The notes below the pieces were generated by a model, which saw nothing but the letters and a program-made list of their open reading frames with translations, ran no database searches and was not told where the DNA came from. DNA of 21,185 bases from WJLY01 sp964399265 (GTDB taxonomy: Bacteria; Joyebacterota; Joyebacteria; Joyebacterales; Joyebacteraceae). Shown one piece after another: positions 7,827 to 15,380 of the stretch; the stretch's first letter is position 1, and each line of letters begins with the position of its first letter. The position numbers were made by a program, and so were the translations under genes. The DNA lies in the NCBI GenBank assembly GCA_964399265.1, contig CAYNQF010000041.1:1-21185 (forward strand), in the 5' to 3' direction.

Positions 7827-9062
7827 ATGAGAAGAGCAATCGAGCCCTTGACCGTCGGGTACGACTGGGAGATGGCCGCCTTGAAGAGGACGGGCGAGAA
7901 CGTGTCCGAGAAGGACGTGGAGCGCCTGTCCGACGAGCTCAGGGGACGCCTGCCGTGGGCACAGCCCGGCACCGATCTCGAACTCATAGAGAGCAGGGTC
8001 GGGTGCGTCCGCAGGTTCGACGACCTCTACTCCAAGAGCGTCCGGTTCGAGGAGGCGCTCCGCAAGGCGCTCTCCGTGCGAGGGTGGTCGCTCCTGAAGG
8101 CCGGAACGCGCCCGTTCGAGCGCGAGCCGTCCGGGGCTCACATCCACGTGGGCACGTTCAACGCGTGGGAGGACGCCGTACGGGTGCAGAACGGCATGGC
8201 CCGCTTCGTCGCGCCTCTGGCGGCCCTGATGGCTAACAGCCCCGTCTACCGGGGGAGGACCGGCGAGTACAAGAGCTACCGGGTGGCGTCGTTCGCGGAG
8301 TGGTGCTCCATGCCACTCCAGATAGTCGACCCGGTGCTCTCGCAGCCGTCCTGGGGCGGCGACGTCTGCACGAAGCTCGCGTGGGGATCGACCGTGGAGC
8401 TGCGCGTGGGCGACGGGGCGACCTCCACCCGTTTCATGTGCGAGGCCGTGGCTCTCGTGGCCGGGCTCATGTGGCACGTCGCGGGGGAGGGCGGGAACGA
8501 GTCGGTGACGCGCGAGGACTACGAGGCCATGATGGTCAACAGGTGGAGAGCGTCGAAGGACGGGCTTCAGGCCGTCTTTGCGTGGGACGGCCGGGACGTC
8601 CCTGCTGACGAGGTATTGACAAGGATGGTCGCTTTGGCGGAGGATGGGTTGCGCGTCCTCGGCACTACCGGGAGCGAGCTGCGGACCGTGAGGTCGATGG
8701 TCGCCAAGCGCCAGACGCAGGCCGACTTCCAGCTGGCCATCCTCGAGGCTGAACGAGGCGACGTCCACCGCTTCACGAGGGCGATGGCCAACATCCAGAG
8801 AGACACGAGGGCCTTCGAGAAGTACCTGCGTGTGGCGCCGTCCCTGCCGCCCGCGGCGCCGGGCGACCACGTGGAAGAGCTGCTTCGTTCGATAGGGAGG
8901 GAGACCCCGTACTCGGTGCTCGTCAGGGGGACGCCCCTCTCGCCGGCAGGGCTGGACAGGATCCTATCGGAGTTGGCGTCGCGCGGCATCGTAGAAGAGA
9001 GCCGTTCCGACATGGGCGTGCGTCTCTACACCCGCGCGAGCGTCGCGGCCGGGGTCTGCTGA
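7827..9062 (+). CDS. GCS2/YbdK-family carboxylate-amine ligase with extra C-terminal region
   Basis: This 411-residue protein matches the glutamate-cysteine ligase family 2 pattern also seen in E. coli YbdK. The N-terminal TVGYDWEM (residues 9-16) corresponds to the family's LGxExE metal/ATP strand. AGTRPF near 91-96 corresponds to GGTHPF, GAHIHVG near 103-109 to GQHVHVG, ANSPVYRG near 138-145 to the SASPY segment, and TVELRVGD near 189-196 to TVEVRVMD. These enzymes join a carboxylate to an amine using ATP and two metal ions. The substrate is unknown: no glutathione synthetase is nearby and YbdK itself is poorly understood. The first Glu of the usual ExE is replaced (YDWE), a possible change at the metal site. 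Residues from about 348 to 405 form an extra segment that reads like a small helical or winged-helix domain (SPAGLDRILSELASRGIVEE). GGAGGG lies 5 bases before the ATG. Confidence 0.8.
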   Translation: MRRAIEPLTVGYDWEMAALKRTGENVSEKDVERLSDELRGRLPWAQPGTDLELIESRVGCVRRFDDLYSKSVRFEEALRKALSVRGWSLLKAGTRPFEREPSGAHIHVGTFNAWEDAVRVQNGMARFVAPLAALMANSPVYRGRTGEYKSYRVASFAEWCSMPLQIVDPVLSQPSWGGDVCTKLAWGSTVELRVGDGATSTRFMCEAVALVAGLMWHVAGEGGNESVTREDYEAMMVNRWRASKDGLQAVFAWDGRDVPADEVLTRMVALAEDGLRVLGTTGSELRTVRSMVAKRQTQADFQLAILEAERGDVHRFTRAMANIQRDTRAFEKYLRVAPSLPPAAPGDHVEELLRSIGRETPYSVLVRGTPLSPAGLDRILSELASRGIVEESRSDMGVRLYTRASVAAGVC

Positions 9063-9073
9063 AGGAGTCGGAA

Positions 9074-9412
9074 ATGGGAGAAGTGACGAGCCTGCTCGAC
9101 CTGATCGGGGCGCTATTCAGGTTCGTAGGCCTCGAACAGAACGCCTGGTTCCCGGCCATCGCTCTCGTCTTCCTCTTTTTCCTGATAGCGCTCCCCGTGA
9201 GCCTTCTCGCGCAGAGCAGGAAGGTCACCACCGGGAACGAGGGCATGATCGGTCAGCCGGGAGTCGCGCTGACCGATATCGGGACCGAGGGCACCGTGTA
9301 CGCCCACAGCGAGTACTGGAACGCGGTGTCGAGCATCCCGATACCCAAAGGAACCAGGGTAGTGGTCGTTTCCGTGGACAGGATGGTCCTCACCGTCGAG
9401 CCCGCCAAGTAG
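9074..9412 (+). CDS. Short NfeD-family membrane protein (OB-fold)
   Basis: A 112-residue protein with one strong membrane segment (about residues 24-46) and a C-terminal soluble domain of about 55 residues. The GMIGQPGVALTDIGTEGTVY stretch followed by PKGTRVVVVSVDRMVLTVEP is the typical NfeD C-terminal OB-fold signature. The ClpP-like protease domain of long NfeD proteins is absent, so this is the short form. NfeD proteins of this type are almost always next to an SPFH/stomatin gene and are thought to work with it at membrane microdomains. That is the arrangement here: the slipin starts 10 bases downstream. AGGAG at 9064-9068 lies 5 bases before the ATG, and the gene starts 11 bases after the ligase stop, so all of these genes are probably in one transcript. 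Confidence 0.88.
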   Translation: MGEVTSLLDLIGALFRFVGLEQNAWFPAIALVFLFFLIALPVSLLAQSRKVTTGNEGMIGQPGVALTDIGTEGTVYAHSEYWNAVSSIPIPKGTRVVVVSVDRMVLTVEPAK

Positions 9413-9422
9413 GAGGTGACGC

Positions 9423-10175
9423 ATGGCCGGATTACTCATACTCGTTCTCGTTATCCTCGTGTTGCTCTCGAAGGCCATCTACGTGCTCAGGGAGTACGAG
9501 CGGGCCGTGATGTTCCGGCTCGGGCGCCTGATGGGCGTGCGCGGGCCCGGCTTCATGCTGATCATTCCATTCTTCGACAGGCTGGTCCGTGTGAGCCTGC
9601 GGATCGTCGCGATGGACGTCCCGCCGCAGGACGTGATCACGAAGGACAACGTCTCGGTGAAGGTCAACGCGGTCATCTACTACCGCGTGTTCGAGCCCGA
9701 CAAGGCGATCGTCGAGGTGCAGGACTACAACTACGCGACGTCGCAGCTGGCGCAGACGACGCTCAGGAGCGTCATCGGCGGGGCGGAGCTGGATGAGCTC
9801 TTGTCCGCGCGGGATAAGATCAACCACGAGCTGCAGTCGATACTCGACAAGCAGACGGACAGCTGGGGCATCAAGGTCTCCGCCGTCGAGGTTAAGCACG
9901 TCGACCTCCCGGAGAACATGCAGCGCGCGATAGCGCGTCAGGCCGAGGCCGAGAGAGAGAGAAGGGCGAAGATCATCAACGCCGACGGCGAGATGCAGGC
10001 GTCTCAGAAGCTGTCCCAGGCGGCCCACGTGCTGTCGACCGAGCCCGCTTCCATACAGCTCAGGTTCCTGCAGACGCTGTCAGAGATATCGGTCGAGAAG
10101 AACTCGACGATCGTCTTTCCGGTTCCCATCGACATCATTGAGTTTCTGATGAAGCGGAAGATGGACAAGGAGTAG
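9423..10175 (+). CDS. SPFH/Band 7 slipin (stomatin-like protein)
   Basis: A 250-residue stomatin-like protein. An N-terminal hydrophobic segment (about 3-20) anchors it. The SPFH/Band 7 domain spans about 20-190, with conserved phrases VLREYERAVMFRLGR, RGPGFMLIIPFFD and ITKDNVSVKVNAVIYYRV. A charged helical stretch rich in Ala, Glu and Arg (about 168-205) would drive oligomerisation. Slipins form large membrane-bound assemblies that organise membrane domains and can bind proteases. The ribosome site AGGAGGTGA (9412-9420) is close to a perfect match to the 16S rRNA tail, 2 bases before the ATG. The pairing with the short NfeD gene is the classical one; the upstream GCS2-like ligase is not a usual partner. 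Confidence 0.93.
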   Translation: MAGLLILVLVILVLLSKAIYVLREYERAVMFRLGRLMGVRGPGFMLIIPFFDRLVRVSLRIVAMDVPPQDVITKDNVSVKVNAVIYYRVFEPDKAIVEVQDYNYATSQLAQTTLRSVIGGAELDELLSARDKINHELQSILDKQTDSWGIKVSAVEVKHVDLPENMQRAIARQAEAERERRAKIINADGEMQASQKLSQAAHVLSTEPASIQLRFLQTLSEISVEKNSTIVFPVPIDIIEFLMKRKMDKE

Positions 10176-10230
10176 CCGACGGGCGGGGCGCGGCCCTTCG
10201 CGGGCGCCGAAAGACCATGACTACGACGCA

Positions 10231-10259
10231 CCGAGGGGCGGGTCGAACCCGCCCCTCGG
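10231..10259 (+). terminator. Perfect 12-bp hairpin after the slipin gene
   Basis: CCGAGGGGCGGG (10231-10242) pairs perfectly with CCCGCCCCTCGG (10248-10259) around loop TCGAA. It starts 55 bases after the slipin stop and ends 40 bases before recJ. No T tract follows, so it may be a Rho-assisted or leaky terminator, or an mRNA 3'-end protector, rather than a textbook intrinsic terminator. Confidence 0.6.
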
Positions 10260-10299
10260 GGTCAGAACAGCCGTACACGGCGACAGACGGGGGTGGCGG

Positions 10300-11976
10300 A
10301 TGCTCTTCAGGGGCGCCGGACGCGAGTGGATACTTTCCGACGTGGACAGGGAGGCGGCAAGCGGTATCTCGTCCGCTCTCGGCGTGGGCGGCCTGCTGGC
10401 GAGGGTGCTGGTCGCCAGGGAGGCCTCGACGGCCGACGCAGCCGCGGAGTTTCTGGCGGCCGGAGACGCGGAGCTTGCGGACGCCCGCCTGCTTCCCGAC
10501 GCGGGGCTCGTCGTGGAGCGTGTGGCGGCGGCGCTCGAGAAGAGAGAGAGAGTCGTCGTGCACGGCCACGACGATGCGGACGGCGTCTGCGCAACGACCA
10601 TCATGGTCGAGGCGCTGCGGCAGCTCGGCGCAGACCCTCTCACTTACATCCCGGACCGGCGCAGGGAGGGCCACGGCCTGTCACGCGGCGAGATCGACAT
10701 GCTCGCCGGGGACTCCGTGAACCTCATCATCACCGTGGACAGCTGCGTCAGCGAGCGGGAACTCATCGCCCACGCGAAGTCTCTGGGCATGGACACGATC
10801 GTGACCGACCACCACGAGATACCTCCGGCGCTCCCGGAGGAGGCGTCGGCGGTCGTGAACCCGAAGCTCTCCGACTCGCGCTTCCCGTACCGCTACATGG
10901 CCGGCGTCGGCGTCTCGCTCCGCGTGTCGCAGCTCCTGCTTGACGAGCTGGGCGGCAGGTTCCGAGGCGAGGGCGGCGCCGCGTGGGTCGGGCCCGGCTG
11001 GCTCGACGAGGCGATGGCGCTGGCCGCCGTCGGGTCGGTCGCCGACAAGGTTCCGCTCACCGGAGAGAACCGGAAGATCGTGGCAAGAGGTCTTTCGGCG
11101 CTTCCCCGCACCGAACGCCCGGGCCTCCGTTCGATGCTCGTCGAGTCGCGTCTGTGGGGCACCGACGTGGAGCCGTCCGACGTACAGGAGTACCTGGGAC
11201 CCATCTTCGGCCGTGTCTCAGACGGGGCCGGGGGCAACGAGGCGCTGACATCGCTCCTCTCGAGCGACGAGCGGGAGGCCGAGGGGATCGTGCGCAGGCT
11301 AGTGGCCGAGCGCGCCCGCTGGCGCGACGCCGCGTCGGAAGCGTGGAAGCGCGTCGTGCAGAGACTCGGAGACCTGCGGAAGCCGGGCGACGCCGTCCTC
11401 GTCGTGCAGGCGGACGTCCCGATAGAGGTGATGGGCTACGTGACGACCAGGCTCGCGGACGAGTCGAAGCGCCCGACGATCGTCATCGCTCCTAAGGGCG
11501 ACGAGGTGATGGCCGAGGCGCGCGGGCCGTACGGATTCGACCTGGTCGCGGCGTTCCGGACGATGCCGGAGCTGTTCCTGGGCTACGGCGGCCACCCCAG
11601 GGCGGCCGGCTTCTCGGCCAGGCCGTCGGTCGTGCCGGAGTTCAAACGCCGCATGGCCGAGTTCGCCGCCGAGAACCCGCCGCAGCCGCCGCCGCGCCAG
11701 ATAGACGCCGCCGCCGCGATCGATGACCTCACCGTTGAGGCCGCCCGCGAACTGGAGAGGCTGCGCCCGTTCGGTTTCGGCAACGGCCGGGCCGTTCTGC
11801 TGGCGCGCGGAGTAACGTCCCGGAGCGTCGAGAGCGCCGCGGGAAAGGGCGTTCACCTTGGGACACCGGGGCGGCTCGGACGAACGCCCCGCGATGTCGT
11901 CTACCGTGTGAGACCCGCCGGCGACGTCGTCCTCATCAACATCATCGAGACGGTCAATGAGATCGGAACCGAGTGA
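10300..11976 (+). CDS. recJ: Single-stranded-DNA-specific exonuclease RecJ (DHH family)
   Basis: A 558-residue DHH-superfamily phosphoesterase of RecJ type, which degrades 5'-ended single-stranded DNA in recombination and repair using manganese. The metal motifs are present: HGHDDADGV at residues 88-96 (motif I, usually HxDxDG), the Asp of TVDSC near 147 (motif II), and TDHHE at 169-173 (motif III). ADKVPL near 253 corresponds to the ADLVPL motif. The DHHA1 substrate-binding motif GGHPRAAGF is at 430-438, followed by PFGFGN and a short C-terminal OB-like domain. Length is normal for RecJ. The ATG at 10300 has a G-rich ribosome site (GGGGGTGG, 10288-10295). The gene overlaps rsmI by 20 bases. 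A DHH pAp/oligoRNA phosphatase is less likely given length and domain order. Confidence 0.9.
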   Translation: MLFRGAGREWILSDVDREAASGISSALGVGGLLARVLVAREASTADAAAEFLAAGDAELADARLLPDAGLVVERVAAALEKRERVVVHGHDDADGVCATTIMVEALRQLGADPLTYIPDRRREGHGLSRGEIDMLAGDSVNLIITVDSCVSERELIAHAKSLGMDTIVTDHHEIPPALPEEASAVVNPKLSDSRFPYRYMAGVGVSLRVSQLLLDELGGRFRGEGGAAWVGPGWLDEAMALAAVGSVADKVPLTGENRKIVARGLSALPRTERPGLRSMLVESRLWGTDVEPSDVQEYLGPIFGRVSDGAGGNEALTSLLSSDEREAEGIVRRLVAERARWRDAASEAWKRVVQRLGDLRKPGDAVLVVQADVPIEVMGYVTTRLADESKRPTIVIAPKGDEVMAEARGPYGFDLVAAFRTMPELFLGYGGHPRAAGFSARPSVVPEFKRRMAEFAAENPPQPPPRQIDAAAAIDDLTVEAARELERLRPFGFGNGRAVLLARGVTSRSVESAAGKGVHLGTPGRLGRTPRDVVYRVRPAGDVVLINIIETVNEIGTE

Positions 11977-12688
11977 AGGTGCCGGACGGCTCTTCGTGGT
12001 CGCTACGCCGATAGGCAACCTCGGCGACATGACGCAGCGCGCCGTCGAGGTCCTCAGGGCTGCGCACTCGGTGGCCTCCGAGGACACCCGACGGACCCGC
12101 AAGCTGTTCAGCCACTACGACATCCACACGTCTCTGATCGCCTATCATGAGCACAACGAGGAGCGCGCTGCTTCGGTCGTCCTCGACCGTCTGACGGAGG
12201 GGCGCGACGTGGCTCTCGTGACCGACGCGGGCACGCCGCTCGTGTCGGACCCCGGCTACAGGATAGTCGAGAGGGCCGTTGCGGCCGGGATCGAGGTGGT
12301 CGCGGTCCCAGGCGCGTCGGCCGTCGTGGCCGCGCTGTCGGTTTCGGGCCTGCCGCCTCTCCCGTTCCGTTTCGAGGGCTTCCTCCCCAGGAAGCCCGGC
12401 GCCAGGCGGAGGAAGCTGGAGGCGCTGGCCGACGAGGACTGCACGCTCGTCTTCTACGTGTCTCCTCACAGGCTGGAGTCGGTGCTCGCGGACGCGCTTG
12501 AGGTCCTGGGCGACAGGCGGGCGGCCCTGGCAAGGGAACTGACGAAGGTCCACGAGCAGGTGCTCCGCGGGGGCCTGGCCGAGATCCTCGAGACGGCGCG
12601 GTCCAGGACGCTCAAGGGGGAGATGGCCCTCGTGGTGGAGGGCCGCCCTTCGCGGAAGGCCCTGCGGCGAGGGGTGTCCGGGGGTTGA
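11957..12688 (+). CDS. rsmI: 16S rRNA (cytidine-1402 2'-O)-methyltransferase RsmI
   Basis: A 243-residue SAM-dependent methyltransferase of the tetrapyrrole-methylase fold that modifies C1402 in the decoding centre of 16S rRNA. Diagnostic motifs are LFVVATPIGNLGDMTQRAVE at residues 11-30, SEDTRRTRKL near 41-50, TDAGTPLVSDPGYR near 93-106, and PGASAVVAALSVSGLP near 118-133. Length is slightly below the E. coli protein because the C-terminal domain is short. The ATG at 11957 lies inside the last codons of recJ, so the genes overlap by 20 bases and translation is probably coupled. The last bases of the gene also carry a promoter -35 for the downstream lipid gene. Confidence 0.93.
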   Translation: MRSEPSEGAGRLFVVATPIGNLGDMTQRAVEVLRAAHSVASEDTRRTRKLFSHYDIHTSLIAYHEHNEERAASVVLDRLTEGRDVALVTDAGTPLVSDPGYRIVERAVAAGIEVVAVPGASAVVAALSVSGLPPLPFRFEGFLPRKPGARRRKLEALADEDCTLVFYVSPHRLESVLADALEVLGDRRAALARELTKVHEQVLRGGLAEILETARSRTLKGEMALVVEGRPSRKALRRGVSGG

Positions 12689-12714
12689 CACTCCGTTCAG
12701 CGTGGTGCTAGACT
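12685..12714 (+). promoter_or_regulatory. Sigma-70-like promoter with extended -10 for the phosphatidyltransferase/ino1 pair
   Basis: TTGACA at 12685-12690 is a perfect -35 that overlaps the end of rsmI. After an 18-base spacer comes TAGACT at 12709-12714, preceded by TG at 12706-12707, which makes an extended -10. Transcription would begin near 12721, giving a leader of about 50 bases to the GTG at 12771. Confidence 0.65.
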
Positions 12715-12770
12715 CCTTCGTTCGCAAGGCGCTTGCCGGTCTGGGTGCGGTCTTCCTGGTGGAGTTGCCA

Positions 12771-13367
12771 GTGGCGTACGGAGTCGTCAAGGAGAGAGTT
12801 CGCGGCTTCCTTCGCCCCCTCGCGCGATACGTCGCGGACGTGGGCGTGCCGCCGACGGCGATAACCGTCGCCGGTTTCGTGTTTTCGGTGCTGGCGGCCT
12901 TCTCGCTCGGGACCGGGCATCTGCCGCGCGCAGCCGTGCTCCTGATCATAGCCGGCGTCTGCGACATGATCGACGGCGCGGCGGCGCGGGCGGGCAACAG
13001 AACGAGTTCGCGCGGCGCCTTCCTCGACTCGACCATTGACAGATACTCGGACGCCGTCGTTCTTCTTGGGGCGATGCACTACTATCTGGTGCGGTCACCC
13101 GGGAGGCCGGAGGCTTTGACCGCCAGCGTCATCCTTGTGGCTCTCGCCGGGTCGATGCTGACGAGCTACACGCGGGCGAGGGCGGAGGCGATCGGCCAGG
13201 ACTGCACGGTGGGCATCGCCGAGCGTTCCGAGAGGATGGTCATCCTCATAGTCGGAGCGCTCTTCGGTGCGGGTATGCTGCGGATCGCCCTTTGGCTGCT
13301 GGCGATCGTATCGAACGTAACCGCGATACAGAGGGTCAGTCACGTGCTCAAGCACGTCAGGTCGTGA
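12771..13367 (+). CDS. CDP-alcohol phosphatidyltransferase, probable phosphatidylinositol-phosphate synthase
   Basis: An integral-membrane enzyme of 198 residues that transfers a phosphatidyl group from a CDP-lipid to an alcohol. The signature is complete: D65, D68, G69, A72, R73, G82, D86 and D90 in DMIDGAAAR and GAFLDSTID, where the Asp residues bind two metals. About six hydrophobic helices are visible. The neighbour ino1 makes inositol 1-phosphate, so the likely acceptor is inositol phosphate, giving phosphatidylinositol phosphate as in actinobacterial PIP synthase. Phosphatidylglycerol-phosphate synthesis is the main alternative. I chose GTG at 12771 because GGTGGAG lies 6 bases upstream and the protein then opens in the family's usual way. 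The longer reading from GTG 12702 would start upstream of the predicted transcription start. Confidence 0.85.
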   Translation: MAYGVVKERVRGFLRPLARYVADVGVPPTAITVAGFVFSVLAAFSLGTGHLPRAAVLLIIAGVCDMIDGAAARAGNRTSSRGAFLDSTIDRYSDAVVLLGAMHYYLVRSPGRPEALTASVILVALAGSMLTSYTRARAEAIGQDCTVGIAERSERMVILIVGALFGAGMLRIALWLLAIVSNVTAIQRVSHVLKHVRS

Positions 13368-13412
13368 CGACGGACCCAGCCGCGACGTGAGGTTCACTTG
13401 GGGGTAACGTCC

Positions 13413-14567
13413 ATGGGGAAGAGCAAGAAGGTGAGAGTCGCCGTCATCGGCGTGGGCAACTGCGCTTCGTCGCTTGTGCAGGGCGTCGAGTACTACAAGA
13501 ACGCGGCCGCGGACGAATTCGTCCCCGGATTGATGCACGTCGTCCTAGGCGGCTACCACATAAGTGACGTCGAGTTCTCCGCGGCCATCGATATCGACAA
13601 GAACAAGGTCGGCCGCGACCTGTCGGAGGCCGTCTTCACGAAGCCGAACAACACCTACAAGTTCAGCGACGTGCCGAAGAAGAACGTCAAGGTGGCGAGA
13701 GGGATGACGCACGACGGGCTCGGCAAGTACCTGTCCGAGGTCATAGAGAAGGCTCCCGGGCCCACGGACGACATCGTCGGACTCCTGAAGGACACGAAGA
13801 CCGACGTCGTGGTCAACTTCCTTCCTGTCGGCAGCGAAGAGGCCACGAAGTGGTACGTGGAGCAGATCCTCGAGGCCGGGTGCGGATTCGTGAACGGCAT
13901 CCCGGTCTTCATCGCGCGCGAACGATACTGGCAGCAGCGCTTCGAGAAGAAGGGGCTTCCCGTCATGGGCGACGACATCAAGTCCCAGGTCGGCGCGACG
14001 ATCGTCCACCGTGTGATGACGCGGCTCTTCCGTGAGCGCGGCGTCAGGCTGGAGAGAACGAGCCAGCTGAACGTCGGAGGCAACACCGACTTCCTGAACA
14101 TGCTGGAGCGCTCCAGGCTCGAGTCGAAGAAGATCTCGAAGACGAACGCCGTCACATCGCAGCTCGATTATGACATCGGCGGCGAGAACGTCCACATCGG
14201 TCCCTCGGATTACGTGGCGTGGCTCAGCGACCGCAAGTGGGCGTATATCCGCATGGAGGGGCGCACGTTCGGAGACGTGCCTCTGAACGCGGAGATGAAG
14301 CTCGAGGTCTGGGACTCGCCCAACTCGGCGGGCGTGATGATCGACGCGGTGAGGTGCATGAAGCTCGCCCTCGACAACGGGCTCTCCGGCGCGATCGAGG
14401 CGCCGTCCTCGTACTTCTTCAAGTCGCCGCCCGTCCAGTACACGGACGACGAGGCGCGCCGGGCGACCGAGGAGTACATTGCCACGCACGCGGCGGGCTC
14501 CGGAGACTCCAAGGCCGGCAAGCCGGTCGAGCAGGGTGAACTCGTGGAGAAGACGTCCCGCTCGTGA
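13413..14567 (+). CDS. ino1: Myo-inositol-1-phosphate synthase (actinobacterial-type)
   Basis: This 384-residue NAD-dependent enzyme cyclises glucose 6-phosphate to 1L-myo-inositol 1-phosphate. The N-terminal Rossmann loop is VIGVGNCASSLVQGVEYY (residues 11-28). Other family blocks are VNFLPVGSEEATKWY, PVMGDDIKSQVGAT, and LNVGGNTDFLNMLERSRLES followed by KKISKTNAVTS. These match the short prokaryotic form known from actinobacteria and archaea, about 360-390 residues, not the longer eukaryotic form. The C-terminus is a charged tail of about 30 residues. ATG 13413 is preferred over the upstream in-frame TTG at 13398 because GGGGGT (13400-13405) sits 7 bases before it. It follows the phosphatidyltransferase by 45 bases with no promoter or terminator seen between them, so the pair should be one unit making inositol phospholipid head groups. 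Confidence 0.94.
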   Translation: MGKSKKVRVAVIGVGNCASSLVQGVEYYKNAAADEFVPGLMHVVLGGYHISDVEFSAAIDIDKNKVGRDLSEAVFTKPNNTYKFSDVPKKNVKVARGMTHDGLGKYLSEVIEKAPGPTDDIVGLLKDTKTDVVVNFLPVGSEEATKWYVEQILEAGCGFVNGIPVFIARERYWQQRFEKKGLPVMGDDIKSQVGATIVHRVMTRLFRERGVRLERTSQLNVGGNTDFLNMLERSRLESKKISKTNAVTSQLDYDIGGENVHIGPSDYVAWLSDRKWAYIRMEGRTFGDVPLNAEMKLEVWDSPNSAGVMIDAVRCMKLALDNGLSGAIEAPSSYFFKSPPVQYTDDEARRATEEYIATHAAGSGDSKAGKPVEQGELVEKTSRS

Positions 14568-14647
14568 CGGAAGCTGCGGGTACGTTCGCCCACGGCCGTC
14601 TACAGGGCGGCGCGGATGCGGGCGGGTCGCGACGGGTGTGAATCTCT

Positions 14648-14691
14648 GCCCGGCGACGCCGGGCGCGGGAGCCGGGCTCTGGCCCGGCTCC
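14648..14691 (+). repeat. Tandem hairpins in the ino1-tmk gap
   Basis: Two adjacent inverted repeats lie here: GCCCGGC/GCCGGGC with loop GAC (14648-14664), and GGAGCCGGG/CCCGGCTCC with loop CTCTGG (14668-14691). The second ends 28 bases before the tmk start and is followed by TCTCGTATGG, so there is no real T tract. They may end ino1 transcripts or shape the tmk leader. The rest of the 152-base gap shows no clear promoter. Confidence 0.45.
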
Positions 14692-14719
14692 TCTCGTATG
14701 GAGCCATGGAGGCGAGAAG

Positions 14720-15376
14720 ATGTGTCCAGCGGCCGGCCGGGGTCTCTTCGTCACCTTCGAGGGCGTCGAGGGCTCGGGTAAGTCCACGCAGGCGAGGAGG
14801 CTCGCCGAGGCACTGCGGGAGAGCGGCGTGCCCGTCACTCTCACGAGGGAACCGGGCGGAACGCCTCTGGGCGAGAGGCTCCGCGACATATTGCTGGACC
14901 TCGGTCAGAGCGGAATGCTTCCCGAGGCGGAGTTGTTCCTCTACATGGCATCCCGCGCCGAGCACGTCGCCGGCGTCATCGTGCCCGCTCTGGAGCGCGG
15001 CGACATGGTGATCGCCGATCGGTACGGCGATGCGAGCGTGGCCTACCAGGGGGGCGGGCGGGAACTCGGAACAGGACTCGTGGAATCTTTGAACGAAGTG
15101 GCTACACGAGGCGTCAAACCAGATGTGACGTTCCTGCTCGACCTCGAACCGGCCGCGGGTCTATCAAGGCTCTCGCGCCGCGGCGGTGGAGGCAGGGACC
15201 GTATCGAGAGCGAGGAACTCGCGTTCCACGAGCGCGTCAGGTCGGCGTACCTGAGCGCCGCCGGACGCGAGCCGTCGCGCTTCGAGGTCATAGACGGAGG
15301 TCTTTCCGAGGATGTCATCGCGCGTGCCGTGATGTCCCGGGTGGCCCTTCTGCTCAACACGAAACCGAAGGGATAG
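14720..15376 (+). CDS. tmk: Thymidylate kinase
   Basis: A 218-residue dTMP kinase that converts dTMP to dTDP with ATP in the cytoplasm. The P-loop EGVEGSGKST is at residues 14-23, the DR(Y/x) substrate motif ADRYGDASVAYQGGGR at about 99-114, and the arginine-bearing LID RRGGGGRDRIESE at about 153-165. The TREPGGTPLGE block (42-52) is also typical. Length matches the family. The ATG at 14720 has GGAGG (14707-14711) 8 bases upstream. It ends 4 bases before the S41 protease, so the two are likely co-translated, although their functions are unrelated. Confidence 0.95.
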   Translation: MCPAAGRGLFVTFEGVEGSGKSTQARRLAEALRESGVPVTLTREPGGTPLGERLRDILLDLGQSGMLPEAELFLYMASRAEHVAGVIVPALERGDMVIADRYGDASVAYQGGGRELGTGLVESLNEVATRGVKPDVTFLLDLEPAAGLSRLSRRGGGGRDRIESEELAFHERVRSAYLSAAGREPSRFEVIDGGLSEDVIARAVMSRVALLLNTKPKG

Positions 15377-15380
15377 ACGT

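Noticed and set aside
6639..8870. Long open frame on the - strand (about 743 codons) opposite the unknown gene and the ligase
   Set aside because: It spans two genes and their junction, is extremely rich in Arg, Pro, His and Gly, and matches no motif. The + strand genes have conserved ligase motifs and good ribosome sites. In GC-rich DNA such antisense frames are expected.
9949..9961. Short GA dinucleotide run (another lies at 10544-10554) as possible phase-variable tracts
   Set aside because: Only about five to six units, inside conserved coding sequence for Glu and Arg codons; too short to suggest slippage control.
12702..12770. Longer N-terminus for the phosphatidyltransferase from GTG 12702
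   Set aside because: It lies on top of the predicted -10 box and upstream of the predicted transcription start, and lacks a good ribosome site.
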